Positions 45,678 through 57,681 are shown, counted from the first letter of the stretch. The stretch is 64,000 nt of DNA from Batillaria attramentaria (GCA_018292915.2 JACVVK020000476.1:413473-477472); one strand, 5' to 3'. Notes: generated from the letters alone by a model not told the origin. Numbers and translations: made by a program.

Positions 45678-46545
45678 ATACACAGTATGTAGCTATACAG
45701 ACTGACATACAGTAAACTGACATACAAACCTTACAGTTTCGGAGAACGGATTCGTCAGTTTGTGCAGCCGCTCAGTATATAGGTTACCGCCCTTCACCAC
45801 TGCTGCTTCTGCTGCTCATTGCTCGCGGATCAGTGGCTCGTGCATTCGCCGGTGTAACAGCAGTGTACTCCACCAGCGGAAATCACCCCCGACCAAATCA
45901 AGCAACCGACTCGGCAACAAACCAAGCAGCTAAACAACTACAACACCACCACCACCATCACCACTAACCAGCTCCAAACCAGAACTTGAAGTGCGGGTAC
46001 TATCCCCCAACCCCTAAAAAAAAAAAAAAAAAAAAAGAAAACAAAAGAAAAGAAAAGGCTCTTTTCACTCCCACTGTGTCCCAGTCACTCTGCAACGGCT
46101 GAAGCGCACTGGCGCGCTGCCATTTCTGTATACATGCCGGTGTTACTGTCAAGCAGACACACGTTCTTTATTGTAATGAGACTATTCGGCAAGCGTGTAA
46201 TAGTGTAATAGTGTCAGGGGTACACACGTAACTCTTTTTTTGTTTGTTTTTGTTTTTGTTTTGGAACCTCAGTTGTAGGCCCTCTACAAGCCATAGAAGG
46301 GTATATTTTTAAGGTAAAAGAGGTTAAGGTCAAATTGGATGCTTGTGATGTTCTTTTTGGCTATCGAGGACATGAGATCAAGGCCACTGTAAATAAGATT
46401 AACCATATCATTTTGATTGGGAAATGTGTGTGAGCAACGTTAAAAAAAAAATGCTCCATACCCCCTAGAAATATAATTTTCAATCAACAAATTCAGTTAA
46501 GAAAACTTTAAATCTGGTAGTTCCTCCCCCCCTTGCTTTTGTTGC

Positions 46546-46601
<56 letters not shown>

Positions 46602-47234
46602 TGGGGGGGGGGGGGGAAGGGAGGGGTTTGTTGTTTTTTGTTCTTTTGTCATATGTCCATCATCAGTAGACAAATTGTAGTGTTGTATTCAGAACCAATG
46701 AAGACGGTACGCTCAGCCAAGTTAAAAAGAAAAAGAAAATGAAAATAAATAATAAAAACACAGAATGAAGAAACATTGTTTTATGGACACCGCTACACAA
46801 AGCAACACGATAGCCCGGGCGTAACGTTAGTTAACATTCAAGGTGAACTCCACGGCACAGATGGCTCGGGTCACTGTATACGTACGCATAATGCGCCCCA
46901 GGTCAATGCCGCTTAATCCAGCTCTGAGCTGGGACGTTCAATGGTTCGCGTGTTATACCGGCTAACAACTAACTAGACAGCACAGTTTTCGTTTCTTTTA
47001 TTGAGCAGGAGGGTGGATACATTAATTTTGTACAATTACTGCGAATACTTTCGACCATACACAAGTTTCAGAAGTACTGTACAGCTGCCGTATGATGGTA
47101 GTAAAAATAGAGCTTTACATTTGTCAGGTGTGAGTGTTTAGCTCGTAACGTATTATCACATGTACTCGACGAATGTTCAAACTGTTATTTTCAGTGACAT
47201 TCACTCATTCCTGAAGTGCACAGGAAATGTATGT
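45678..47234. other. Spacer 3' of A4
   Basis: Homologous to 1 to 1551, with a (GT)n tract at 46546 to 46598 followed by a G-run and the presumed poly(A) signal of A4 at 46997 to 47002. No gene seen. Confidence 0.7.
46997..47002 (-). terminator. Presumed poly(A) signal of A4
   Basis: AATAAA on the minus strand, conserved in the A copies. Confidence 0.5.
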
Positions 47235-48725
47235 TCAAAGTCGCGGCACAGCTCGAAATGTGAAAGGCTTCGGGGAGCAAATAACCCCCAGGATTCCTTC
47301 CAAAGATGGCATCTGACCGTCTTCCGGTGGCAGAAAGCGGAAGTGCTGTATCATGGCGGCCAGATAGAGGAAGAGCTCCATGCGGGCCAAGGATTCGCCC
47401 AGACACGCGCGGCGACCTGTAGAGAACGGGATAAACTCCTCATACCGGATCAGTTTACCGTCCGGACCGATGAACCTCTCAGGTCGGAATGTGTCAGGAT
47501 CGCCCCACACCACAGGGTCGTACAGAACGGAGTCCAGGTTGGGAATCACCATGGTTCCCTTTGGAATGGTCCATCCAGATATTCTGACGTCACAAGGTGT
47601 TGCGTGAGGGATGTTCAATGGGGCGATATTGGCAATGCGGAGAATTTCCGTCGTCGTGGCTTCGAGGTACGTCATTTCCGGTCTGTCTTGCATGGTCGGG
47701 CTTCGGTCAACGCCGATAACCTCCATGATCTCCTGGTGACACTTCTCCTGGACGCCAGGGTGATAAAGAAAGTAGACGACGGCCCAACGCAGTGTGGTTG
47801 CTGTTGTCTCGGATCCTGCACCAAACAATTGAAAGATAACCAACGGTAGACCTGTCTCCGTGATGTAGGAGACTTTCTGATCGGCCTCGTCCTGCCGAAC
47901 TCGTCTCAAGTAGGCCGTGATGAAGTCGTCCGGAGAATTGGGTCCGCCGTCCAGCTCCTGGATATGCCGAGTGACGATGGGCTGGATGAAGGTGTCCAAC
48001 AAAACGCGGTAATCACAGATTGTTTTGCGAGCCTTGAACGGATCCCCAGGAATATGCCGCACAAATGGGAAGAGGGCTCCAACAGAACTGTCCTGGTTAG
48101 CAACGACGGTGTCAATCGCCTTCATAAAATCCTTAAATTCCTGATCATCGTAATCGAATCGCTTGCCGAAGAGAATGGAACAGATGTTGTTGGACACACT
48201 GATCTGTGTCAAGCGAGTCACGTCAAAGGGCTTGCCGTTCTTGCTGGCGATTGTCCGGATGTACTCGGTGACCTCCTCCTGAATCTTCTGCGCCAGGAGG
48301 TTCGTCCCCATTCCAAAGTCTCGTAGAATCTCAAGGCAAGCTTTTCGTACTGTCTTCCATTCTGCTCCAGATGCGAGCACAATTCCTTTCTTTTCGGATA
48401 CAAGATCATTCAACGGAAAAACGGGTCTGTCGGAAAAGGCGTGTGCTTGCTTGACAAGCGCTTCCTTGATGACCTTGTGACCGTTCAAGACGACCGTCAG
48501 CTGCCGGCCCATGTACAGGCTGAAGATGTCCCCGTACTGACGCCGCCATTTTCGGAAGGTCGCCCGGGGATCTTTCCCCATCAGATGCAAGTGACCCAGC
48601 AGTGGCAGAGCGAAACCAGGGCCCGGGGGAAGGCGGGAAGATCGCCGGGGATAGAGCCACAACAGCAGCGATAGCAACAGCACCACCCCGGTCAACAGTA
48701 GGGCGGTCAAGTCGAAGACAGTCAT
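47235..48725 (-). CDS. Cytochrome P450, clan 2 type, type A copy 4 (A4)
   Basis: Intact intronless frame of 496 residues from the conserved ATG at 48725 (MTVFDLT, Leu for Ser at residue 6). It has LPPGP, WxxxR, I-helix GAGSETT, ExxR (EILR) and PERF. The heme loop is FSTGRRACLG, with Ala for Val beside the ligand cysteine, which is tolerated in the family. The B-C loop is of type A (PVFPLNDLVSEKKG). Small differences from A3 include ATFRKW where A3 has ETFRKW, and NSPDDF in the G-H region. Same role as A3. It is the rightmost gene of the array, about 1.5 kb from the array edge. Confidence 0.95.
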   Translation of the reverse strand: MTVFDLTALLLTGVVLLLSLLLWLYPRRSSRLPPGPGFALPLLGHLHLMGKDPRATFRKWRRQYGDIFSLYMGRQLTVVLNGHKVIKEALVKQAHAFSDRPVFPLNDLVSEKKGIVLASGAEWKTVRKACLEILRDFGMGTNLLAQKIQEEVTEYIRTIASKNGKPFDVTRLTQISVSNNICSILFGKRFDYDDQEFKDFMKAIDTVVANQDSSVGALFPFVRHIPGDPFKARKTICDYRVLLDTFIQPIVTRHIQELDGGPNSPDDFITAYLRRVRQDEADQKVSYITETGLPLVIFQLFGAGSETTATTLRWAVVYFLYHPGVQEKCHQEIMEVIGVDRSPTMQDRPEMTYLEATTTEILRIANIAPLNIPHATPCDVRISGWTIPKGTMVIPNLDSVLYDPVVWGDPDTFRPERFIGPDGKLIRYEEFIPFSTGRRACLGESLARMELFLYLAAMIQHFRFLPPEDGQMPSLEGILGVICSPKPFTFRAVPRL

Positions 48726-49632
48726 GTCGTGGTCAGTGAGTGACTGTGGAACGTACAGGTACTCCCAGCTAGGGAATCTGAAATGTTTAAACGAAACGAA
48801 GACATCAGTTACAGCCTAATGAATTGCGTGCGAGGTAAATCAGTCTGCAAACGTTTAGTTAGTAAAGTTGGAAATCCCTAACCCAAAAGAGGCGAGGAGA
48901 CTTACAAGGTATATCACTACACTCACTTCCATCACCGTTCCCTTCAAGTCAAGGTTATAATTACATAGGTCTGTACTGAGGCCGCAATCCAACGTAACGC
49001 CTGCAGTCTGAGGGATTAAAGTGCTGGCTACAGTATAATGTTTCAAGCTATTCAGTCATGGGTACACACATACACGCACACCCCAGGATGGTAACACAAT
49101 ACAACCAGGACAAGTTATCCAACGACTCTACGTCCGTAAAAATGCAAAACCCGCAACGCCTGGCTGCCTGCTGCAATTCTTCTTTTTGAAGGGGCTAATG
49201 TTACCATGTGTATGCTCACAGATCGGTCTGCCGAGTTGTGTTCGTGGTACAGTGTATCTACCATCACATCACTAAGAAACCTACACGCTGACAGCGCCTG
49301 TAATGCTGGCACTGACTCAGTAGGAGCGTACTCGATCATGACGCGGCGACCACACTGAGCGCTCCAGTATTGTAACAACAGTCAACAGAATTTGAATGTT
49401 CGACCGCTCGCGTAAAGTGTAAACAGCATTGTGTCGCCTTAAGAGCTGTACTTATCATCAAGATAGAGAGTACTGCGGGCGTACAGGCGCACTCACGAGC
49501 GAAACTGTCCCCCAAACATAATTTGGCGTAGCAAAGATGAAATTAGCCCGTCTAAGTTAAAAAAAAAAACAAACAAACAAGAGCAACAAAACAACAGCAG
49601 CAGCAACAACTGATAACTCCGGCAGCAGCAGC

Positions 49633-49703
<71 letters not shown>

Positions 49704-50225
49704 CACTGTGCTGACCCGACACTATGATCTGTCAGACCCTACATTTCGCTGACTCAGTGTGCCTTGTCGTGCTGTGTTCGTCTTATGAAAGGGGCACAGC
49801 GAATCTTTTTGACGTGTTTCTGAACGATTTCAAAGTAAATAACAATAATAATAGAGCCAGTCCTTGATTCATCCTACTGACAGTATGTTTGTGTACAGAC
49901 AAGCAGTAAGCTAACCTACAGACCTAGTTAGTATACTGACCTTACACATCCGAGAGGCACCGGGATTTGTCAGGTTTCGTAGCCGGGAACACTGACACAC
50001 TTAACACACACGGGTAAACAGGTCAGCGGTTTTTTTTTTTTTTTATAGCTCTACTACAGTTACGCTGTGCTAGTTGGACTGCGCAGCACGCAGACAGCCT
50101 TGATCGCTGGTAAGGCACAAACCGCTGTGTTTGCGTGTTGTGCAGTACTTGCGTTATTCTAAATCATGCAGACACACTTTTTATTGTCATGAGATTCGTC
50201 TAGCGTGAAGTACACTACTCAAATC
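48726..50225. other. A4 upstream region up to the array breakpoint
   Basis: Homologous to 32882 to about 34450: a (CA)n tract at 49633 to 49702 and a T-run at about 50030. No gene seen. Confidence 0.7.
49633..49702. repeat. (CA)n microsatellite
   Basis: Pure CA run, homolog of the compound tract in other units. Confidence 0.95.
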
Positions 50226-50605
50226 GAGCGACTGGCTCAAAATTGCTTAGTCTCCACTCACCGAGTCACCTCCCGCCCTAGGAACGTTAAGCGTGACATG
50301 AAGAGTTTGACGTTAGTCATTGTTGTGTCCCTTGGATTGGAAGATTGTGCGTTTGGCGGCACAAAAAGAGTTTACAACTTCCCATAGTAAAGACTGTGGT
50401 TGTGGTTGTTGATGTTGCTGTTGTTAAGCATATGCTGCATTGCTGACAATATAACATTCTAGTATAATAATATAACATTCTTGTATAGCGTAGTCCCACA
50501 GCTTGGGCTGAAAGCGATTCAAAATCAACGCTGTCACTCCAAAAACAAACAGTGATGACTTCAGTGATAATTATACAAGCCTTGAGGCAATGCAATTTCA
50601 CCACC

Positions 50606-50639
<34 letters not shown>

Positions 50640-50874
50640 GAAAAAGAAGAAGAAGAAGAAGAAGAAGAAGAAGAAGAACAACAACAACAACAACAACAAC
50701 AACAACGACTGCATTATTCAATTTGTGTTTGTGGAACGAGGCTGCAGAAACCAGCAGCAAAAAAAGCAAAGCAAAGGAAAACAAAACAAAACAAAACAGC
50801 AGCATCAATAACAAACCATCCGCAAAATCTACTGTAGATTTTTTCAATGCCGGAATTATTCCCTTTGCTTTCAG
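50226..50874. other. First unique DNA right of the array; intron of the mucin-like gene
   Basis: It holds a (CAA)n(GAA)n(CAA)n tract at 50604 to 50707 and a polypyrimidine tract and CAG ending at 50874. A short open stretch at 50299 to 50388 (MKSLTLVIVVSLGLEDCAFG) looks signal-like, but I cannot join it to the next exon in frame, so it is not called. Confidence 0.6.
50604..50707. repeat. (CAA)n(GAA)n(CAA)n microsatellite
   Basis: Trinucleotide runs in series in the intron before the Thr-rich exon. Confidence 0.95.
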
Positions 50875-51954
50875 GTCGTCATTTCTGCCGAGAGAATCAG
50901 CCCCACGTATACAACCAAAGTCTACATTGACTCCATCGTCTTGGAAATGATCACACCTCCCACAACAACCACAACAACGACAACAACAAGAAATCCGACA
51001 AGTACAGCGCCAGCAACAACAACGACAACACCAACGACAACAAGTACGACGACAGCACCAGCGCCAGCGACAACAAAGTCAACGTCAACAACTACAACGA
51101 CAGCAACGACGACGACGACCTCAAGGACGACAGCGACAACCACAACAGCACGTGCACCAACTTCGTCAACAACGACATATTCGTCAACAACAACGACTAC
51201 GCCAGTAAGCACGACAAGAACAGCAACAACGTCAACAACTACATCAGCAGCTTCTCAGGATGCTGGAGCTGCATCACCACCAACAAAACAGGAGGCGACG
51301 ACATCTCAGCAGGTCACGACAGTGGCACAAACAGACACTTCAGAGCAAAGACAGGTTTGTGTTACCTGTTCTACTTTTATGTAGTCCATTGTCAACCATA
51401 GAGAGAGGGAATCTCTCTCTCTCTCTCTCCCCCCCCCCTCTCTCTCCCCCCCCCCTCTCTCTCTCTCCCCCCCCCTCTCTCCCCCCCTCTCCCCCCCCTC
51501 TCCCCCCTCTCTCCCCCCTCTCTCTCCCCCCCTCTCCCCCCTCTCCCCCCCTCTCTCCCCCCCTCTCTCCCCCCCTCTCTCCCTCTCTCCCCCCCTCTCT
51601 CTCTCTCGCCCCCCCCCCTACACACACACAAACAAACATCCCTTAAATGGGTTTGAATGATGCAAAAGTTGTGGGTGTCCGTCACAGTCACAAATGCGTA
51701 CTTTTGTGATTTAGACTTCGTTCACAATTTGAATCATATCGTTGTTATTTCATGCATATAATTATTTTTTTTTTTCGTGTGTTCTGTTTATAATGAGATC
51801 ACCTTGAATGTAACCTGCCTTTATATTCAATGTAATGCATTACTTACTTTGCAGTTTTACGTTTTATCGCCAAGTCAGGAAACTAACTTTAGAAATATTG
51901 AGAAGTAAACCTCAAAAGTTGAAAAACTGAAAACGTTGAATGATATTTGGGGTG

Positions 51955-52029
<75 letters not shown>

Positions 52030-53352
52030 CAAGGGATGACGAAAAAAGCACGCGACACCCCGTCATACAATGACACGGATCTCTTCGCTGAACTGCTTCC
52101 TCTCTTGTGAGATTATTTTGTTTTCCTCACACATAATACAACCTAGCCGGATCACGACCTGACAACAAGCCATGGCAACCTCCAAATACTCGCGAATCTG
52201 CTTCAATAACCAAACAGCCAAACAACAAGCTGTCACATAGTTTGCTCTCGCACAGTACGTTACAACAAAGCACACAGTTAAAAACGTTGGCCTTTATCAA
52301 CGAGGAAGAAATTTGAATCGCGCGACAACTTCTGGAGTACCCCTGCCCCCCCCCTGCCCCCCCCCCCCCCACACACACACACACATACACACACACACCT
52401 CCGCCCCTACCTCCGGTTCCATATCAAACCAACCCGGATGCCCAGTACTTTTGTCAGTGGGGAGCAAAACCTGCAGAGCGGATAGTGGGTGGAAGAGTCG
52501 GAAACGAAAGGGTTCTCATCTTTTAAAGCCTGTGGTGAAGATGGACGTGCTGATCGTTATCGGGGTGGGGTTGGTGCTGCTGGTGGGGTTGGTTGGCGTC
52601 GTCGTTCTCATCTGTGCATGGAGGAGCCAGAGGCGAGACGACGACGAAGTGGAACATGTATCGTACGAACTGTGAGTGACGTTGTGTTTCTATCTCTCTA
52701 CCTGTGTGTCTGTTTGTCCTTCTGCCTGTTTCTGTCCCTGTATGCCTGTTCTTCTGTCAGTCTTTAAATCTAGTAGTTTTAAGGACAGGATGGAAGACAC
52801 ACACACTCTCTATCTGTCTTTGTCAGTTGACAAGATAGAATGACAATGACAACGACACTTTAGTTTGCAAGAATGAAAGATTAGGTATAGCGTCCTTGTC
52901 ATTCTCTCCCCCCCCCCCCCCCCCTTCTCTCTCTCAAGCGGTGTTTACAAAAAGGGGAACTTCTTTTGTGTGCCTCACAATTTATCACGAATTCACTGGA
53001 CAAGTTCCGTTCATGAGATTTTCCTCATAAAATCTCTTCCTCTTCCTCTAGTGGCACGGCAGGAAAGGTTCCTGACGGGAAACTGAACGGATCGTTACCA
53101 CCGCATGACAACGGCTTTAAAGGTATCCCATACACAACTCACTTCAGTTCAGTTTACTGTAGTTAGAGATAAAATCTTTGCGGTCGGAAAACCCATACGC
53201 AGTCCACCTCATCTCTCAGACGTCTCCCCAAGCGTCCCCTTTGAATCTTCTACAATGTTGGTAAGGTTCACAAGGGCTCCTTCACGCTATTTTATTCACG
53301 ATCGTTGGCCATTCTTGTTTTCAAGACTGTCCTCTGCAGACGACGTGTTGTA

Positions 53353-53422
<70 letters not shown>

Positions 53423-53644
53423 GCTGCTGCTGCTACTACTTCTACTACTACTACTACTACTAGAATATTTTGTATAGCGCCTAACCTTATCTAAGCTCTA
53501 GGCGCTTCACATAAAATATTATTTATTCAAATTAAGACATTAAAAACACAAAAAACAGATAAAACAAACACAAGACCGGTAAGACACAAACACAAGACCG
53601 GTAATACTGACAAAACAGATAAAAAAACTAGTAAAAACTCATAT

Positions 53645-53735
<91 letters not shown>

Positions 53736-54063
53736 CGTTCCCTGCACACCAAGGCCTTTGCTCACGGTCATTGGATTACAAATGCCCGTTTCTTAATTTG
53801 AGGGCAATGACGTTAGACAATATACTCACTCTGAGGAATTGTTCTGTGTGGCCGTGTTACCGATTTCATTCATCACAAAAAAGAACCCCACCACCAAGGA
53901 AAACAGATGAAGTACAGATGTGTTTGCTGAATTTGCCTTTCGTTTTAGTCAAGCGTTAATCGCGAAAGGCAAGGATGGGTTAGTTTATTCATGTTTCCAG
54001 TGTGTGTCTAAACATTCACGTGCTTTAACCTTTTCAGATATCGCTGCCTCAGAGACACCCTAG
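50875..54063 (+). CDS. Mucin-like type I membrane protein, 3' exons only
   Basis: Exon a is 50875 to 51354, after TTTGCTTTCAG and before GTTTGT. It encodes the end of a folded extracellular domain (VVISAERISPTYTTKVYIDS, beta-strand-like), then a stalk of about 130 residues that is mostly Thr, Ser, Ala and Pro, as in heavily O-glycosylated mucins. Exon b ends at 52671 before a strong GTGAGT donor. It encodes DVLIVIGVGLVLLVGLVGVV, one transmembrane helix, then CAWRSQRRDDDE, a basic-acidic cytoplasmic start. Its acceptor is uncertain: phase 0 fits 52529, and another AG is at about 52458. Exon c is 53052 to 53122 and exon d is 54038 to 54063. The phases of b, c and d join perfectly and end DNGFKDIAASETP-stop at 54063. 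5' exons and signal peptide are not visible. The ligand and role are unknown; adhesion or mucosal surface are guesses. Confidence 0.75.
51413..51618. repeat. CT/C-rich low-complexity tract in the intron
   Basis: Alternating CTCTCT and C-runs, just after the Thr-rich exon donor. Confidence 0.95.
51959..52022. repeat. (GT)n microsatellite
   Basis: GT run followed by GCGCGCGC, intronic. Confidence 0.95.
53354..53463. repeat. (CTA)n microsatellite
   Basis: ACT/CTA run with a short GCT interruption, in the intron between exons c and d. It leads directly into a SINE-like tail. Confidence 0.95.
53464..53640 (-). repeat. SINE-like 3' end, antisense
   Basis: The phrase AATATTTTGTATAGCGCCTAA and AGGCGCTTCACAT resembles, inverted, the AAAGCGCCTATACAATACTC tail at 58955. 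It adjoins the trinucleotide repeat as such tails do. Family not named. Confidence 0.45.
53646..53731. repeat. (CA)n microsatellite
   Basis: Long pure CA run, intronic. Confidence 0.95.
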
Positions 54064-54140
54064 AAGTAGCTGCAAGAACAAGATTGGGTGATTTAGAGTC
54101 GAGTGTTACCAACAGCAAGAATGTGCGTTGTACTGGACAT

Positions 54141-54384
54141 TCAGATTGGCATTGCTGTTCTCCAATGACAAAGATACAGTGGTGTCACTATACTTGCAAT
54201 GTATACATTTGAGGCATTTAGACTCCGCGCCTCTAAGCTGTAGCTGTTCATGTGTCGAATTCTTTGACAATTCAATTCAAAATCACCCCTCCCCGGCCCC
54301 CCTCCCACCCCCCCCCCACACACACACACAGCGCACGCACATCCCTCCTCCAAAAGGACAGGGGAGAGGAGGGATGTGCGTGCG

Positions 54385-54453
<69 letters not shown>

Positions 54454-54536
54454 GCCGGCGACTGACATGATGTTCTGTAGTTTTTGTTCTGAACTGTCGC
54501 CTGAACAACAAATGAATTGAATTGAATTGAATTGAA
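54141..54536 (+). mobile_element. Retroelement fragment with 13-bp target duplication
   Basis: 396 bp flanked by TTGTACTGGACAT at 54128 to 54140 and 54537 to 54549, ending in about six AATTG repeats, a LINE- or SINE-type tail. It contains a (GT)n run at 54386 to 54451 and a 34-bp inverted repeat. No coding motif. Confidence 0.7.
54317..54399. repeat. Perfect 34-bp inverted repeat, 15-bp loop
   Basis: The left arm ends GCGCACGCACATCCCTCCTC (54331 to 54350) and the right arm starts GAGGAGGGATGTGCGTGCGC (54366 to 54385). The arms are extended outward by CA against TG repeats. Confidence 0.9.
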
Positions 54537-54580
54537 TTGTACTGGACATAATTTCTAAATAAAGCGGTTTATCGCATGCA

Positions 54581-54804
54581 TTTGCTTGAGCTTGTTTGTT
54601 TTCTTTGTTTGTTGTTCACTCGCAAATATTGATGGAATGGCTCTGGTGCAGTAAATGTACGTATCTCCTCATACGCCTTGGTAATAATTGTACAGATCTT
54701 ACATACAAACAAAGACACAATCAAAACAACAAACAAACGAAGAAGCGCAAAAGTGAAGGCGGCTTTAGCTGAGAGGAAAAGAAAAAGAGAGAGAGGGGGG
54801 GGGG

Positions 54805-54857
<53 letters not shown>

Positions 54858-55199
54858 GTGTACTGCTGTGTAATAATGTTGTTGTTTTTGATGTTGTTGT
54901 TGTTGCTGTGGTCGTTGTTGCTGTTGTCGTCGGTTTTTTTGTTTTTTTTTAAGTAGCAACAGCTCCAGATACAGACTGATATTCTTTGACAGTTTGAATT
55001 CGCTTTGACAGTTTGAATTCGCTTTGGCAGTTTGAATTCGCTCTCAGTAAACGCTTTCACCATCAAATTTCCAGCCAGCCAATCCAGACATGCGACTGAT
55101 AAGCTAAATACTGCTGTTACTGTGAAGGTAAAGACACGTAGAACCTGTCTGAATGTATAATCGTGTCAATGTGATCTTGTTGAGTGAATAATAAATCAC
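54581..55199. other. Intergenic
   Basis: It holds a (GA)n tract at 54786 to 54855 with a G-run, and three copies of GACAGTTTGAATTCGCTTT-like phrase at about 54989 to 55041 (17-bp period). No gene seen. Confidence 0.6.
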
Positions 55200-55706
55200 G
55201 CCCCCCGTAGTGTAGTGGTTAGCACTTCGGACTATGGACCGCGAGACCCGGGTTCGAGTCCCAGCCGAGGCAAGCGGGATTTTTCCAACCTAGGTCGGCT
55301 CCTACCCAGAGCGGGTGTGCTATGGGCCCAAAGGGGAGGCTGTTGCCACACAGCCGAGATTTACCCACTTCACGGGTGCTACTTTAGGGGTGCTTCCCTT
55401 GGTATGACACGTCTTATGATGTGGATGATTACACGGCCGGCTCCGCAGGTGCCGTAGTTCTCGGGCCTGGTTAATGCGGGGATATTTATGACAGGAAGCG
55501 TGTAATGCGGCCCTGTCCCGCAGTCCCAAACCAGACGGACCTCCATAGCACCATCTTACAATCATCCTCAATCCTCATCTTCATCATCATGCATATTAAA
55601 AAATTGCCCCAACCTCCGAGCCCTCCGTGGATTCCACCCATTACCAGGGAGGAACACCACTGGAGCCGGCAAAGAGTTGTGGCAGCAATGGCAGCCAAAA
55701 AAAAAA
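55200..55706 (+). mobile_element. tRNA-derived SINE with poly(A) tail
   Basis: About 507 bp. The head has an A-box-like TAGTGTAGTGG and an exact B-box GGTTCGAGTCC at 55251 to 55261. The anticodon arm is degraded. A body of about 420 bp ends in a 13-base A-run. It is flanked by AAATCAC at 55193 to 55199 and 55707 to 55713. Unrelated in body to the SINE at 8532. Confidence 0.8.
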
Positions 55707-55713
55707 AAATCAC

Positions 55714-56042
55714 AAGCTACCTCAATATCATTTGAAGAACCGGGCGGTTATGTCAAATTTAGCACTCTCTAGGCGATACTTTTAGAAATATTGGGACGCA
55801 CTATGAGCAAGGGTTTTTTTTTTCAGAGTATATTATGATGATAAATGATTGAGCGATAAGCCAACGTGACAGCATTGATTTTCACTTCCTATTCGAAATA
55901 CAGCAACGCACAATATAAGGACTGTACGTCCCAAGACTGTTTGCTTACTGTCATGGTAAATACACAGATTTGTGGACGACTGAGTAAACACCTTTAAGTT
56001 TGCTGTAACCTACGTTTAGTGTGAGATGATAAGCCGATCACA

Positions 56043-56079
<37 letters not shown>

Positions 56080-57138
56080 CCATGTCTTTTGTGTGATGTG
56101 GGAACATTCGTCCTACGAATCGTTGATGTAATAAAGGAACATGCCTTAAATTATGCGTCTTTTCAAATTTGCGTTATATTTCCTGAGACAGGGTACCTTA
56201 AGCCATATTAATATATATCGATCTTTCTTGTAAGTCAAATACTTTCAGATATACAGAGGGGTTTTATTTTGGACACAAATTTTTGATGTGATAAAGGAAC
56301 GTCCAGACTGACACAAACAGTAGGTGTACTCTGGGAACCGAGCAGACACAAACTGCAGATTCAATCCGGGAACATTGACAATAACACGATAAATCAACTT
56401 TTGTAATCCTTTAAACGGAGTTTGTCCTTTACCAACCATGCTGAAAACGTTTTCATATGGTGATTTTCCTTGTATGTGGAAGGCTATAGGATATACAGAG
56501 GGGTGCATGTTGGACACAAATTGTTGATGTGATGAGGGAACATTCACGCAGACACAAACAGGAGGTTTAATCTGGGAACCGACCAGACACAAACTGAAAG
56601 TTCAATTTGGGAACCTAGACTATGGATCGATAAATTATCTTTGTAATGCTTAAACTCGAATGTTTCATGACCAACCATGTTGGAAACATTAAAAATCATG
56701 TGTCATAAGTGGACACCAGCAATAGGTTATGCATTCACCATCAAATTATTGTTGACAAATCACCGTGGTAAAGGCGTACCATCCAAGATACCTATACAGG
56801 TGCGAATTGACAACCTGCATTTGGTCGGCTGGTTTGCAGATTGGTTGGCTGGATTGATGAATGGTTGACTGTTTGGTTGAAGTTTTAATATCGCTCGCCG
56901 AAAAGATGGAGACGGCTCATTGGGCGATGGCTTAAGCGTTGTGTATTGTGTAGGCTTTTAGCTCTGCCCAGCCCCGCTTTGTCCAGCCCGATCATGTAAT
57001 TACAGCCTTTCAGCACGAGTCCCACGCGCCTATTACCTAGGTGCGTAGTGCCGCGGGGGAGGGGAGGTGGGTTGGATAACTGCCGTACTGAAAAGATGTT
57101 TAAACTAGTCATGTACTGCCTTTTTTTTCGGTGTTACC

Positions 57139-57187
<49 letters not shown>

Positions 57188-57397
57188 ATGGCTACAGAGA
57201 AAGAGAGAGGGGCGGCATTGACGAATAAACAAAAGATAGTTTCTTTTAGGGTGAGGTGAGTGTGTGTGTGTGTGGGGGGGGGGGGGGCGGTCTACTGACG
57301 AGAGAGAGAGAGAGAGTACTTTCTTTCGATGGAGCGTAGTGGTGGTGTTCATGGTAACGTTCTCACTCGGCCATGAGAAAGTCTCACATAACTGTCA
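55714..57397. other. Intergenic with a 242-bp tandem duplication
   Basis: It holds (CA)n at 56041 to 56079, the duplication at 56249 to about 56690, (GA)n at 57143 to 57184 and a G-run at about 57275. No gene seen. Confidence 0.6.
56249..56690. repeat. Diverged 242-bp tandem duplication
   Basis: ATATACAGAGGGG starts at 56249 and again at 56491. Shared phrases include GATGTGAT, GGGAACCGA, CAGACACAAACTG and ACCAACCATG. A weaker third copy may precede at about 56100. Confidence 0.75.
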
Positions 57398-57681
57398 CCA
57401 GGGCCCGCAGGTAAAAGTCGAGGTAAAGGATTTTAGCCCCGGGTTAAGGCCTAACCTCAAACTAAACTGACTCTAGGGTTAAATATTCTGTTGCTGTTTT
57501 GTTTTAAATCAGAAGGGGGTCCATTCCGGCAAAGTGAATATGCCGTTATAAAAGAATTTTTCTTCTTTCTTCGCTTCCTTTTTTAAAATTTGATTTTATT
57601 TTTGGGTCTCTTTTGTCTTACTCTGGGTTAGGCCAGTAGTCGTGGGTTAGATTAACCTCGAGTTTTACATGCAGGCTCAGG
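57398..57681. mobile_element. MITE (CCAGGGCCCG family) outside the array
   Basis: 284 bp. The ends CCAGGGCCCGCAGGTAAAAG and the inverse of CCTGAGCCTGCATGTAAAAC flank GGTTAAGGCCTAACC-type subterminal repeats. Related to the elements in the C spacers. Confidence 0.7.

Larger units (their letters stand above)
45678..50225. repeat. Tandem unit 4, truncated; right edge of the array
   Basis: Fourth copy holding A4 and the start of the A-B spacer. Similarity to unit 3 runs through the phrase ending CACTACTCAAAT and stops at about 50225. There unit 3 continues toward its B gene and this copy enters unrelated sequence. This is the right breakpoint of the amplification. Confidence 0.85.
54064..54580 (+). 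other. 3' UTR of the mucin-like gene with poly(A) signal
   Basis: From the TAG at 54061 to shortly past AATAAA at 54558 to 54563. Most of it is the retroelement insertion at 54141 to 54536. Confidence 0.55.

Noticed and set aside
50290..50388. Possible signal-peptide exon MKSLTLVIVVSLGLEDCAFG upstream of the mucin-like gene.
   Set aside because: No donor joins it in phase 0 to the exon at 50875, and a stop follows. RNA evidence would be needed.
55200..55272. Functional tRNA gene with an exact B-box.
   Set aside because: The anticodon arm does not fold properly, and the head belongs to a SINE with a poly(A) tail.
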